DNA of 57,623 nucleotides, from contig JAKQQP010000029.1 in NCBI GenBank assembly GCA_029564115.1, forward strand, positions 1 through 57,623, written 5' to 3'. Below are positions 25,003 to 33,811 of the stretch, piece by piece; position 1 is the stretch's first letter, and the number at the start of each line of letters is the position of its first letter. The stretch is from Candidatus Rifleibacteriota bacterium. GTDB taxonomy: Bacteria > Riflebacteria > Ozemobacteria > Ozemobacterales > Ozemobacteraceae. The translations under genes were made by a program, and so were the position numbers. Below the pieces are notes generated by a model that ran no database searches, was not told the DNA's origin, and saw only the letters and a program-made list of their open reading frames with translations.

Positions 25003-25939
25003 CTATATCTGCCTTTATCGTCATCAGGTGAATGCGTCTCATACCTGCCCCTGTTTGTTCCGGGGTTTTGAGAAATGGCTTGTCGATGTTCCACTGAATT
25101 TCGACGATTAGCCGCTTGAAACCGCAAAATTTGAGTTCTTCGTTATTCGTATAGCCAACCTGAGTTTTTGCCAGGCGCTGTGTCAGCCTGGTGGCGGTCG
25201 GGTCAGAAAATCTGAAGGCATCGTCATGATATTTTTCGTAGCCATCATCGCGATAAAAGTTTTCGTGATTTTCAGAGACTTTGTCGGGCAGTTCAGTTTC
25301 AAAGCGAAACTCTCCTGACTTGGGAAGCATGCCGACGGGATTGGGCAGGTATACCCGCTGATGCCAGCTCTGACTCATCAGTTTGGCGGGGTTTTTCAGA
25401 TAAGAGAAGGTCGGCTCACCGGTGCCGACCGGGGAAAAGTCTTTGGGTGGTTTTGCGGGGTAGTCTTTGCCGATTTTTTGTAACGGTGGTTTTTCATCTT
25501 TGCTGGCTACCGGCGAAGTGATATCTTCGACTCTCAGGGTTATTTTATAAAACTGGCCGCGTGGGTCGCTGACCACACAGGCGCATGGGTAGCCGGCCGC
25601 CGTTTTTTCGCTTCCCGGGAATACTGTATTAACGAATTTTGCGGCCCAGGCCTCGTCGAATCTGTCGTAGCCATCCACGTCTTTCAGGTCTTCGACTTTG
25701 ATAAAGCCCGGGATGCCGGCGCGAAGTGCCTGAAAAGGAACATTGTCGAGCATGGCGTTGAGTATCTCTGAGGCTCGATTGATGGCAAACATGCGTGAAA
25801 CATTGAAGTCGGTATCAGAGGCTCCTTTGCTCATGAAAAAGAAGATGGGCACCATAGTCGCTGCAAGTATCGCCATGGCGAGAATTATTTCAATCAGCGT
25901 GAATGCCGCCGAGGATTGCATTATTTTGTTTCTGCGCAT
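24995..25939 (-). CDS. Prepilin-type protein
   Basis: A 314-residue protein. A basic leader MRRNKIMQSSA is followed by AFTLIEIILAMAILAATMVP, a typical pilin helix with Glu+5; Ala replaces Phe or precedes it depending on the cut. The helix continues RMFAINRASEILNAMLDNVP. A large periplasmic part (about 60-314) follows, unusually long for a pseudopilin. The start at 25939 has no clear ribosome site; ATG 25921 is an alternative that would leave a very short leader. First gene of a three-gene minus operon, divergent from the radical SAM gene. Confidence 0.78.
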   Translation of the reverse strand: MRRNKIMQSSAAFTLIEIILAMAILAATMVPIFFFMSKGASDTDFNVSRMFAINRASEILNAMLDNVPFQALRAGIPGFIKVEDLKDVDGYDRFDEAWAAKFVNTVFPGSEKTAAGYPCACVVSDPRGQFYKITLRVEDITSPVASKDEKPPLQKIGKDYPAKPPKDFSPVGTGEPTFSYLKNPAKLMSQSWHQRVYLPNPVGMLPKSGEFRFETELPDKVSENHENFYRDDGYEKYHDDAFRFSDPTATRLTQRLAKTQVGYTNNEELKFCGFKRLIVEIQWNIDKPFLKTPEQTGAGMRRIHLMTIKADIDV

Positions 25940-26063
25940 ATATTTGTAAAGTTAACAGAAATACACTGTGGCTGGCAACTGTTCGTGAGTTGCTTAACAT
26001 CGAGCAAAATTATCGAAAATAACGCCGGAGTGGTTTAAAACAGTCAAATAGAGGTAAGAAGCA

Positions 26064-27215
26064 ATGAATAAAGTCGGTCGCTGGAATCTCGATCGTCGAA
26101 AATTTTTGCAGACCGCCGCGACTGTCACTGCTGCAGGGTTGGCTGGCAGAAGTGCTCGTCTGCTGGCGGATAACCCTCAATCCGGCTTCCCTGCTGAATA
26201 TATTCATAAACTCGATGACGGGCGTCTTCAATGCAGTCTGTGCCCGAATCTATGCACCCCAAAAGAAGGGGCTGACGGTGTCTGCAGAGCTCGTGGTCTG
26301 CGTGACGGCAGATATGTCAGCTTTGTCTATGGGCTGCCCTGTGTGCTGGCGATTGACCCGGTCGAAAAAATGCCGCTTTTTCATTATCATGTGCATAGCC
26401 CGGCTTTGTCGATTTCGACTGCCGGTTGCAATCTTACCTGTCAATACTGCCAGAACTGGCAGTTTTCACAAAAGTCGCCGGCTGAAACGGCTAACTTTAA
26501 CTTCAAGCCCGAAGACGTCATTGTCAGAGCTCTCGATTTTCAGGTGCAGAGCCTTGGCTTTTTCTATACCGAGCCAACGGTCTATATCGAATTCATGAAA
26601 GATATTGCCCGGCTGGCACGCAAAAATAACCTTAAGACCATAATGGTTACCGCCGGCTATATTCAACCAAAGCCACTTCACGACCTTTTCGATCTGATAG
26701 ATATGTTTGTTGTCGGTTACAAAGGGTTCACCGAAGAATTTTATCGCGAAGTCATCGGTGGCAGCCTTGTACCGGTTCAGAATACTCTCAAGGCGATTAA
26801 AAATTCAGGTCGGCATCTCGAGGTTGTTTCGCTGCTCATCCCCGGCAAAAATGATGCTGCCGAGCATTTACAGACTGGCATCGACTGGTTTGGGGCAAAT
26901 CTCGGGGCCGATGTTCCCTGGCATTTTTCGCGGTTTGCGCCAGAATATCTTCTTAAAAATCTGCCGCCAACCCCTAACGCAATTCTTGAAAACGCCAGAA
27001 AAATGGCGATGCAGGCCGGCATGAAGTTTGTTTATACAGGCAATAATCCAGGCCAGGAAGGCAATCACACCTATTGCTCCGGCTGCGGGAAAAAAGTGAT
27101 CGAACGTCTCGGTTTCAAGGTCATGCGCAGTCTGCTCTCACGCGGAAAGTGCCCCGACTGTGGCGTGCAGATTCCAGGCGTCTGGCTTGACGACCTGCCG
27201 AATGGCAATATTTGA
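26064..27215 (+). CDS. AmmeMemoRadiSam-type radical SAM enzyme with Tat signal
   Basis: A 383-residue protein. After a twin-arginine motif (DRRKFLQTA, residues 10-18) and an Ala/Gly-rich hydrophobic stretch comes a Cys motif CSLCPNLC...C (C57, C60, C64, C74). The radical SAM cluster CNLTCQYC (C122, C126, C129) follows, in a PflA-like TIM barrel. A C-terminal Zn-ribbon-like part carries CSGC (C338, C341) and CPDC (C363, C366). This is the architecture of the radical SAM member of the AMMECR1/Memo/RadiSam system, whose substrate is unknown. Neither AMMECR1 nor Memo is in this window. ATG 26064 has GAGG upstream. Confidence 0.85.
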   Translation: MNKVGRWNLDRRKFLQTAATVTAAGLAGRSARLLADNPQSGFPAEYIHKLDDGRLQCSLCPNLCTPKEGADGVCRARGLRDGRYVSFVYGLPCVLAIDPVEKMPLFHYHVHSPALSISTAGCNLTCQYCQNWQFSQKSPAETANFNFKPEDVIVRALDFQVQSLGFFYTEPTVYIEFMKDIARLARKNNLKTIMVTAGYIQPKPLHDLFDLIDMFVVGYKGFTEEFYREVIGGSLVPVQNTLKAIKNSGRHLEVVSLLIPGKNDAAEHLQTGIDWFGANLGADVPWHFSRFAPEYLLKNLPPTPNAILENARKMAMQAGMKFVYTGNNPGQEGNHTYCSGCGKKVIERLGFKVMRSLLSRGKCPDCGVQIPGVWLDDLPNGNI

Positions 27216-27239
27216 GCACACATTGGACAGGAGTCGAAA

Positions 27240-28442
27240 ATGAAACGAATTCTGCTGGTTGTATTGATGGTTGTGGTCTGCCTGGTTCCGAGTCGCGGAG
27301 CTTCAGATCGTATAAATGAGATGGGTGATCTCGTCGAAGAAATTTCTCTTTTAAACCTGCTTCGCGGGATTTATCTCAATGAACGGCAGACTCGACGTAT
27401 CGCCGAACTGGCGATGGAGGCCGAAAAAATGCGAGAAGAATCGCTGGCCGAAATTGAAAAGTTGAATGCCATGCCGGCTTTTACAAAGCTGCGCGATGAG
27501 CTTTATGCGGCCTTGGCTGAAGACCCGCCAGCAGTGCGTAAGCAGGTGGTTGAACTCGACAACATGGCGCATGAGATCGCGGGTCGCACCCTTCACAAAA
27601 TCGCCGCCATGGAAGAAGAGATAAAGAACCTTCTGACCCACGGTCAGCAGAAGATTTTTTGGGAATTCGTTCCATGTATCGTGCCGGAGGTCGATTTTGA
27701 AAACCCGGTGAGAACAGGTCAGGCAGCGGCAAGCAGTCGTTTGATGCCGGCTTGCGAGCTCATCAGAAATACTTCAGAAGACATGTGGAAAAAGCATGGC
27801 CAGGCATATCTTGACCATATCCTGAAAATAATCGAGCAGGATGCTGGAAAAATGACTGAAGATGCCCGCGAGGACCTGCGCAGGCGCCTGGTAAAACATG
27901 CCTGGAAGATCAGAAAGATGAAAGAAGCTGATTACATGATCAATCGCGATAAACTGGCTGAAGAGTTGCTGTTGATCAATCGAGAACACACTTTGCGCAG
28001 CGGCTTCAGAATGACCGGAAAAATCGCACGCTTTTTTCTTTCTGCGGCTGCTGCCAGGGTGATGCCCAAATGGCTTGAAACGCACTTCTCTTCGCAGTCA
28101 CCCGTTGCCTCCGAACAGCCGGCTACAACGCCTTTGCCTTCTGAGCCTGCAGATGCCCCTGCAGCGCTTGAGCAGCAAAATGATGAGGCTCTGGATCAAA
28201 GCACGGGGCCAAATTCTGACCGGGAATTCTGGCAGAAGCTGGTTCCTGAATCTCTTGCCAGACTAAGTGAGACTCCTTATTACGATCATATTTATCTGGC
28301 TTTTGGCAAACCTTTTGTCCGCCGGGTTTTTGACGAAGAAGATGTCTACGTCGATACTTTTACTCTGTTGCGTGAGGCAGGCGTCATTCTTACCCGTGAG
28401 CGCGAGCTCAAATACTACACTCTGACCCAGGGAGAACCCTGA
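27240..28442 (+). CDS. Exported helical protein with Spy/CpxP-like segment
   Basis: A 400-residue protein with a signal peptide (MKRILLVVLMVVVCLVPSRG, cut near residue 21). Residues 25-140 are almost wholly alpha-helical: LLNLLRGIYLNERQTRRIAE and a matching helix near 105-140 resemble the LTxxQ segments of Spy/CpxP periplasmic chaperones. A second helical part (about 175-285) and a Pro/Ala-rich linker (about 290-325) precede a C-terminal domain ending VDTFTLLREAGVILTRER. The gene follows the radical SAM gene after 24 bases and has its own GGAG, so they are probably co-expressed. No specific function is assigned. Confidence 0.65.
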   Translation: MKRILLVVLMVVVCLVPSRGASDRINEMGDLVEEISLLNLLRGIYLNERQTRRIAELAMEAEKMREESLAEIEKLNAMPAFTKLRDELYAALAEDPPAVRKQVVELDNMAHEIAGRTLHKIAAMEEEIKNLLTHGQQKIFWEFVPCIVPEVDFENPVRTGQAAASSRLMPACELIRNTSEDMWKKHGQAYLDHILKIIEQDAGKMTEDAREDLRRRLVKHAWKIRKMKEADYMINRDKLAEELLLINREHTLRSGFRMTGKIARFFLSAAAARVMPKWLETHFSSQSPVASEQPATTPLPSEPADAPAALEQQNDEALDQSTGPNSDREFWQKLVPESLARLSETPYYDHIYLAFGKPFVRRVFDEEDVYVDTFTLLREAGVILTRERELKYYTLTQGEP

Positions 28443-28458
28443 AACATCGCGGTAGTAT

Positions 28459-29457
28459 TCATTCAGCGGGCTGAATAAGTATGGCGGCGCCTTTTTCTGT
28501 GCCGATGAGCAGATTGCCGTTTTCGTCAAGCGCCAGGGCGGTTATATTGCGCGATGGCAGCCCGTCGGTTTCAGTCAGCAGTTTTCCTGCTTCGTTACTG
28601 TCGCAGTATTGCAGACCTGCGGGGCTGCCTACCCATATTCTATCTTTCTGTCGCTGCAGATGATTAGCCGGCAGAGCGACAATGCCGTCGGCCCGGCCGC
28701 GCAAAGACCATTTCTGATTATCGAAAATTGCCAAGCCTCTACTGGTTCCGGCCACAATTTTGTCATCGATAAAATCGCAGATGCTGAAAGCTTCGCGGGC
28801 CGGAAACTCAGGAAATACCCATTTATCGACGTTCAGGTCGTAGTTTGATTTTATTTCCGTTCTCAGTCTTACGATGCCGTTGGTGGTGCCCATCCAGAGA
28901 TGGGTTTCTTGCATGAAAACTTGCAGCAGGCTGCAGTCATAAAGGTGCATTATTTTGTAATTGCTGAATGTTGGAATTACCCGCTCGATATATCGACTCA
29001 CACCGTGAAACCTGTGCCCGACCCAGAGTTGCTCGTCTTTGTCTACGTGCATGTCGATGATATGGTTGTTCAGAAGGCCGGGAGCATCCGGAAATTTCAA
29101 TGTGTCCCATGCTTCGCCATCGAAGCGTAAAAGCCCAAGCCCCTGTGACGGAGCGGTCTGGGCAACCCAGATGTCTTCATTGACGAAGGCAATGCCCGTG
29201 ATTGTTCCCTCTGCTGCAATCGGTGAATTAGCGGCAGAGAAAGATTGTATCTCACCGTTTTCGCGTTCGAGCAGGATGCTGTTACGTAACCCCCAGATTC
29301 TGACGCCATTTTTGCCGCATATGGCATATATCTGGTCGTTTGCCACTTCAGGGTGTTGTAATTGTCTTATTATAGGCGTTTCTGAGGCGATGGGGTCGCA
29401 GAAGCCTGCAGTGACGAGCAAAATCATTATCAGAACAGTCAATGCCCGGCGGTTCAT
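28459..29457 (-). CDS. Exported beta-propeller protein (Reg_prop-like)
   Basis: A 332-residue protein with a signal peptide (MNRRALTVLIMILLVTAGFC) and repeated blades of the form D-x-x-L-W-V-G-T, for example LWMGTTNGIVRL, RIWVGSPAGLQYC and NLLIGTEKGAAIL. These are the repeats of two-component-regulator propellers, here without any kinase domain. ATG 29457 is chosen because GGGAG lies about eight bases upstream. A strong terminator lies between it and the large secreted protein gene, so it may have its own promoter. A similar propeller is encoded at 33808. Confidence 0.72.
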   Translation of the reverse strand: MNRRALTVLIMILLVTAGFCDPIASETPIIRQLQHPEVANDQIYAICGKNGVRIWGLRNSILLERENGEIQSFSAANSPIAAEGTITGIAFVNEDIWVAQTAPSQGLGLLRFDGEAWDTLKFPDAPGLLNNHIIDMHVDKDEQLWVGHRFHGVSRYIERVIPTFSNYKIMHLYDCSLLQVFMQETHLWMGTTNGIVRLRTEIKSNYDLNVDKWVFPEFPAREAFSICDFIDDKIVAGTSRGLAIFDNQKWSLRGRADGIVALPANHLQRQKDRIWVGSPAGLQYCDSNEAGKLLTETDGLPSRNITALALDENGNLLIGTEKGAAILIQPAE

Positions 29458-29479
29458 AATCACTCTCCCGAAAAAATAA

Positions 29480-29510
29480 AGCCTCTGCAGCCGATATGGC
29501 TGCAGAGGCT
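29480..29510 (-). terminator. Strong intrinsic terminator
   Basis: The 13-base arms AGCCTCTGCAGCC (29480-29492) and GGCTGCAGAGGCT (29498-29510) are perfect with a GATAT loop. On the minus strand TTTATTTTTTC follows. It ends transcription of the upstream giant-protein operon before the propeller gene at 29457, or reduces readthrough. Confidence 0.85.
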
Positions 29511-29526
29511 ATCATGACATCAGCGG

Positions 29527-32211
29527 TTATTTGCTGTCAATAGATCTTGTTCTGAAGCTTGCCGGCAGAACGTTGATGTTGAATTTCATTTCGCGGCTCT
29601 GACCCAGCCCGCCGTCTTTGGCGCGGTCGAATGCTCTGACCCTGAACTGATACCAGCCGGCAGCTCTAAAAATGTGATAGAAGCTGACTTTGGGGTCGAA
29701 ATCGTTGAGATCGAACTTGTTCAGACTGCTGCCGTCTTTTACGACTTTGTTGGCAGAAACGATTTTTCCCGCACTTTCATCTTCAAATTCGATTTCTTCA
29801 AATTTTCCGGTTGGCTGCTGATTTGCGTCGAGGGCTTCGATTTCCACTTCAGTTTTCAGGATGCCCCTGAACGGAGTCAGGCTGTCGATGTTATCGTAAG
29901 GTGAAAAACTGAAGCGCATGCGCTGGTCTTCGACCGGAATGCCGTTTTTATCCGGGCCTTCCGGGTCGGTGGGGATGGCCGGCAGTTTTTCTTCAGTACC
30001 GTCGGCTTTGATGATGATCCAGTCTTTGTCGGCCATGTCGAAGTCTTCTTTGCAGCCTTCTTCGCCGTGATTAGTGACCGTTCCGGTTTTGTTTTCCTTG
30101 CTGACGAGTTGAGAGCCGGCTTCAAGAGATTCGATCGGAGGCACTCCTATTTTATGAGTGACACCATTGTTCATGTCTTCGATTTCGCCCTTGATCAGGG
30201 GTTTGCTGAATTCAGCGACGTCTTCGACTTTGACAAGCGAGCCGGCTGGTGCAGAGTTGCCGCAGCAGTTCGAGACTTGCTGGGTCATCAGGCAGTCGGG
30301 CGGGCTTTTGAGAATTTCACTGTAATAAGCTTTCATCGCTTTCGGGTCTTTGGCGCTGGGCGCTGGTGGGCAACTGTGATCGTTCCATTCAATTGAATTT
30401 GTGGCGAAGTGTCTTGGGAGAATGACGCGTTTGCCGGCCACTGTCCATGAGCCACTTTTTACGTCAACATTCTTGCCTGTTTCCGGGTCGAGCTGCTGGA
30501 CTGTTTGTTCTTGATGCTGTGTCGGAATATTCTCTAGCGTTATCGGCCCGACGATGCAGCGCCCAAGGTGCGGTTCGAAGCCGATTGGTGCAAATCTGGT
30601 TACATCGCGGGTTCCTTCGTTCGAACTGCTGATGAAGTCTTGTAGAGACTGCATGGCTATGCGGGCGTCGGCGGCGGCCTGGGTGGTTTTTCCGGTCAGG
30701 TCGGCCATGATGTCGTTGAAAACCGACAGCTGCGCGGCATCGCGTTTTTTCCAGGCTTCGTTAAGCTCATTGGTGCGGGTTACAGGGTCGCCATCGAGGT
30801 AAAGGCAGTAATACACTATGCCTTTTTCCCAGGGTTTGAGAAACTTGCCTTCCCAACTGTTGGTGCGGCGATCGGCCATGAATTTATCGAGTTTTTCTTT
30901 GGGTTGAGACTTCCAGTAGGGGTGGTGATCTTCAAAGTAGGTTTGTTCGCGGGAACTGATTGATTTGCCTATGTAAGGGCCATAAGTGTCGTTTGACTTG
31001 AGAAAGTAGAAGAACAATACTTGTTTGTTATCGGAGGCACCGTCGTAAAATGGGTTTGGCAACTGATACAGTTCGTCGGAGCTGAACTGGTATTCGAAAG
31101 CGTTTGTAATTGCCGGCGAAGTTGGCAGAAGGTCAGGATTTTCATTGGTATAGCTGACGCTCATCCCATTGGGGCCGCCGTTGTAGCCGAGATATTTGCC
31201 GACCACCCCTTCGTATACTGTTCCCTGCGGGTTGAGAAAGTCTTGAGAAATTTCAGGGTATGAGTAGTCTTCGACGTAAACCATATTGTAATCAGTAAAT
31301 TCACTGTAGGTTTTGCCGTCGATTTCGGCTTTGAGGTTCCATGAGGGTTTGAGTGCTTCAGGTATGGGTTTTGAGGTTTTTTCGGGGCCGAATTTTTCGA
31401 AGGCCGAGTCAGAGGGTACAGCCGAAAGATTGGCTTTGCCCGGTATCTCGCCGGCAGGATCTGCAGTCTGCAGAGAGGTCTCGGGGTAACCGTTGCCGAC
31501 CAGCGTGGGGGCAGAAACTTCAGCGCGTTCATAAGTCATGATCATGCCGACCTGCTGCAAATACTTTGAACCGGCGACGTCTTCGCGTCCGCGTATGCCT
31601 GAATCAAATGCCGCAGTATGACGGTTGACGTAGAGTTTTTTATCCCAGACATCGGCTTCGTTTTTACTGCCGTTGACAACGCCTTCAAAAAAGGTGAGGT
31701 CGGCGTCTTTGATGTTTAAAAACGGCGACCAGACTTCGCCGCCAGAGACACCGTTCTTATTTCCTTCGGCGAGAGTTTTTTTGTTATCGTCAGGCTGTTC
31801 AAAAAACCAGTGATATTTGACGTTGCGGTAGACATAGAATTTGCCCGTGCCGTTATCTTTGACAATGTAGGGGAACTTGTCTTTGCCGGCTCCGGTGTTG
31901 GCATAAATCGAAGTGGCATTGGTGATCATGTTGGCGCCGTTTTTTTCGATGGGTGCAGGTTCATACATGGGCATCCAGACGGCAATCTGCGCTTCTGGCT
32001 TGTCGGTGTGGCCCGAGACTCTTTCGATGTTCATGCCGTCAGCCAGTACGCCACCTTCTTCGAGTTTTGAATCGAATACTTTTATTCTGGATTTCGTGAA
32101 ATAACTGGATTCTCTGCCGGGTTCGACTTCTACCGCCGGTAATTGCGTGGCCAGATTGAACAAAAGTAACGAGGCGATACACAAGGGTTTTTTTAGGGTT
32201 CTCAAGCTCAT
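29527..32211 (-). CDS. Large secreted protein of unknown function
   Basis: ATG 32211 has GGAGG four bases upstream, giving about 894 residues; an in-frame codon 33 residues earlier lies in the upstream gap and is less likely. A signal peptide (MSLRTLKKPLCIASLLLFNL) leads into a long, highly charged, Gly/Pro/Asn-rich ectodomain with several Tyr/Trp-rich strands. A few Cys occur, including SCPPAP and a CC pair (SNCCGNS). The C-terminal 100 residues look like an Ig/fibronectin-type domain (AAGWYQFRVRAFDRAKDGG) and end FNINVLPASF. No family is recognised. It follows the TPR gene after 25 bases. Confidence 0.65.
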   Translation of the reverse strand: MSLRTLKKPLCIASLLLFNLATQLPAVEVEPGRESSYFTKSRIKVFDSKLEEGGVLADGMNIERVSGHTDKPEAQIAVWMPMYEPAPIEKNGANMITNATSIYANTGAGKDKFPYIVKDNGTGKFYVYRNVKYHWFFEQPDDNKKTLAEGNKNGVSGGEVWSPFLNIKDADLTFFEGVVNGSKNEADVWDKKLYVNRHTAAFDSGIRGREDVAGSKYLQQVGMIMTYERAEVSAPTLVGNGYPETSLQTADPAGEIPGKANLSAVPSDSAFEKFGPEKTSKPIPEALKPSWNLKAEIDGKTYSEFTDYNMVYVEDYSYPEISQDFLNPQGTVYEGVVGKYLGYNGGPNGMSVSYTNENPDLLPTSPAITNAFEYQFSSDELYQLPNPFYDGASDNKQVLFFYFLKSNDTYGPYIGKSISSREQTYFEDHHPYWKSQPKEKLDKFMADRRTNSWEGKFLKPWEKGIVYYCLYLDGDPVTRTNELNEAWKKRDAAQLSVFNDIMADLTGKTTQAAADARIAMQSLQDFISSSNEGTRDVTRFAPIGFEPHLGRCIVGPITLENIPTQHQEQTVQQLDPETGKNVDVKSGSWTVAGKRVILPRHFATNSIEWNDHSCPPAPSAKDPKAMKAYYSEILKSPPDCLMTQQVSNCCGNSAPAGSLVKVEDVAEFSKPLIKGEIEDMNNGVTHKIGVPPIESLEAGSQLVSKENKTGTVTNHGEEGCKEDFDMADKDWIIIKADGTEEKLPAIPTDPEGPDKNGIPVEDQRMRFSFSPYDNIDSLTPFRGILKTEVEIEALDANQQPTGKFEEIEFEDESAGKIVSANKVVKDGSSLNKFDLNDFDPKVSFYHIFRAAGWYQFRVRAFDRAKDGGLGQSREMKFNINVLPASFRTRSIDSK

Positions 32212-32236
32212 AATTCCTCCTGATGACCTGAAATAT

Positions 32237-33811
32237 TTACTCGGTTTTAAACTGACTCTGAACAAGGGCGTCGAATTCGCGTGCCCGTAGCAATAATTCC
32301 TCATTTTCATCCAGCCATCTTTTTACTTCACGCGCTTCCGGGGCTTGCGGGTTTTTAGCCAGAAATGCTGAAAGGTAGAAAAAGGCCAGCTCCTGATCCT
32401 GCATCGAACTGTATGTTCTGCTGTATCTGGGGCGCTCGGCAACCAGCAGGGCACCAGGGAAGGTCTCGTGCCCTATGCCGCCATAAAGCTGCCCAAGGCG
32501 AAGTCTGGCGCGGTAAGATGTTTCGTCTTCATACAGAGCTAACAGACTGTAGATTTTTTTTGCCTCTTCAAGGCGCTCGTCAAGTTCAAAAAAAGTCGCT
32601 TTAAAAAATTCGACGCGCGGGTCACCCTTGAAGAATTTTTCGCAGCGGGCAATGTGGTTGTTGGCGCGATAATCGCCTTTTCTCGCAAAAATTTCGAGAA
32701 GACCGAGGTTAACATCAAAATTGTCCGGGCTCATTTCGTAGGCGAGGTTGAACATGACCAGGGCAAGGCCATAATCATTGTTTTTCAGGTATGCTCTGCC
32801 AAGTGCGACCAGCGGCAGAAAGTTTTCTGGCCACATGTTGCGGGCCTGCTGCAGCACTTCAATGGCTTTGGCAAACTGCTGCATTTTCTGGTAGGCCTCG
32901 CCGAGGCCCAGGTAAGCCTGCATGGCGTTTTTGTCGAGTTTGATTGCCTTCTCAAATTTTTCGATTGCCTGTTTATATTGTTTGTTTTCGCTGTCGAGAA
33001 GCCCTGACAAAATTATTGCCTCGATGTTTTCGGGGGCAGATGCAATAACATCAGCAAGAAGAGCTGCCGCCTTCGTCAGATCAGGTTTGCCGGCAAACAT
33101 GCAGGCTCTGGCATAAGAGTTTTTGTGGGATGGCGTCATTCTGGCCGGATCGGCCTTTTCGAGAGCCGCAAAAACGCTCATTGTCTTCTGGTAGTAGCCG
33201 CTGCCGACATTGCTGAGGCAGATGACAGTGCGTTCGAGAAGTTCGATGTTCCCGGGTTCGGCTTCTACAGCGAGAAGAAAGGCGTCAGCGGCGGCCTGAA
33301 ATTGCCCCGCATCGAAAAAAGCGTTACCTTGACGATAGAGTTCGAGTGCCCTGTTGTTTTTCATGCCAGCCGGGTCGCCTGTTGCAGAAGCCAAAGCAGC
33401 CGTCACGGTATTGTCTTCAGTTGTTTTTGGTTCTTCTGTCAGTGTTTTTGCTTCTTCGTTCTGATCTGCCGGTGCTGGCGTTTTGCTTGAGCCGGTCTGC
33501 TCTTCTGCCAGTTTTTTTAGGGTTTTGGCGCGATCCAGAGCCTTGTCTGCCAGGTCGACTCTGCCTATTCGCCTCAGCGAAACGCTGAAGAGATACCAGG
33601 CTTCGGGGTGTTTCGGGTGATTTTTGATGTCGTCTTTTTTCTGCGTCAGAATTTGGCTGAATATTTCGGCAGACTTTTTAAAATCACCGCTTTTCATCAA
33701 TTTTTTGGCGGCTTCTATTTCGGTGTCTAGATTAAAAGCTGCAAATGCCGGCAAAGAAAATGATAAGACCGCGCACAGACATGCGGCAGCGAACCTATTG
33801 CTGAATCTCAT
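32237..33811 (-). CDS. Exported TPR protein
   Basis: A 524-residue protein with a signal peptide (MRFSNRFAAACLCAVLSFSL, cut after AFA) and many tetratricopeptide repeats. Typical units are YRQGNAFFDAGQFQAAADAF, KYKQAIEKFEKAIKLDKNAM and KMQQFAKAIEVLQQA. A Thr/Glu/Pro-rich linker (about 105-140) separates the first TPR pair from the main array. It acts in the periplasm, where TPR proteins hold multi-protein complexes together. It overlaps the upstream propeller gene by four bases, and the giant secreted protein follows. The three were probably transcribed together and may form one assembly. Confidence 0.82.
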   Translation of the reverse strand: MRFSNRFAAACLCAVLSFSLPAFAAFNLDTEIEAAKKLMKSGDFKKSAEIFSQILTQKKDDIKNHPKHPEAWYLFSVSLRRIGRVDLADKALDRAKTLKKLAEEQTGSSKTPAPADQNEEAKTLTEEPKTTEDNTVTAALASATGDPAGMKNNRALELYRQGNAFFDAGQFQAAADAFLLAVEAEPGNIELLERTVICLSNVGSGYYQKTMSVFAALEKADPARMTPSHKNSYARACMFAGKPDLTKAAALLADVIASAPENIEAIILSGLLDSENKQYKQAIEKFEKAIKLDKNAMQAYLGLGEAYQKMQQFAKAIEVLQQARNMWPENFLPLVALGRAYLKNNDYGLALVMFNLAYEMSPDNFDVNLGLLEIFARKGDYRANNHIARCEKFFKGDPRVEFFKATFFELDERLEEAKKIYSLLALYEDETSYRARLRLGQLYGGIGHETFPGALLVAERPRYSRTYSSMQDQELAFFYLSAFLAKNPQAPEAREVKRWLDENEELLLRAREFDALVQSQFKTE

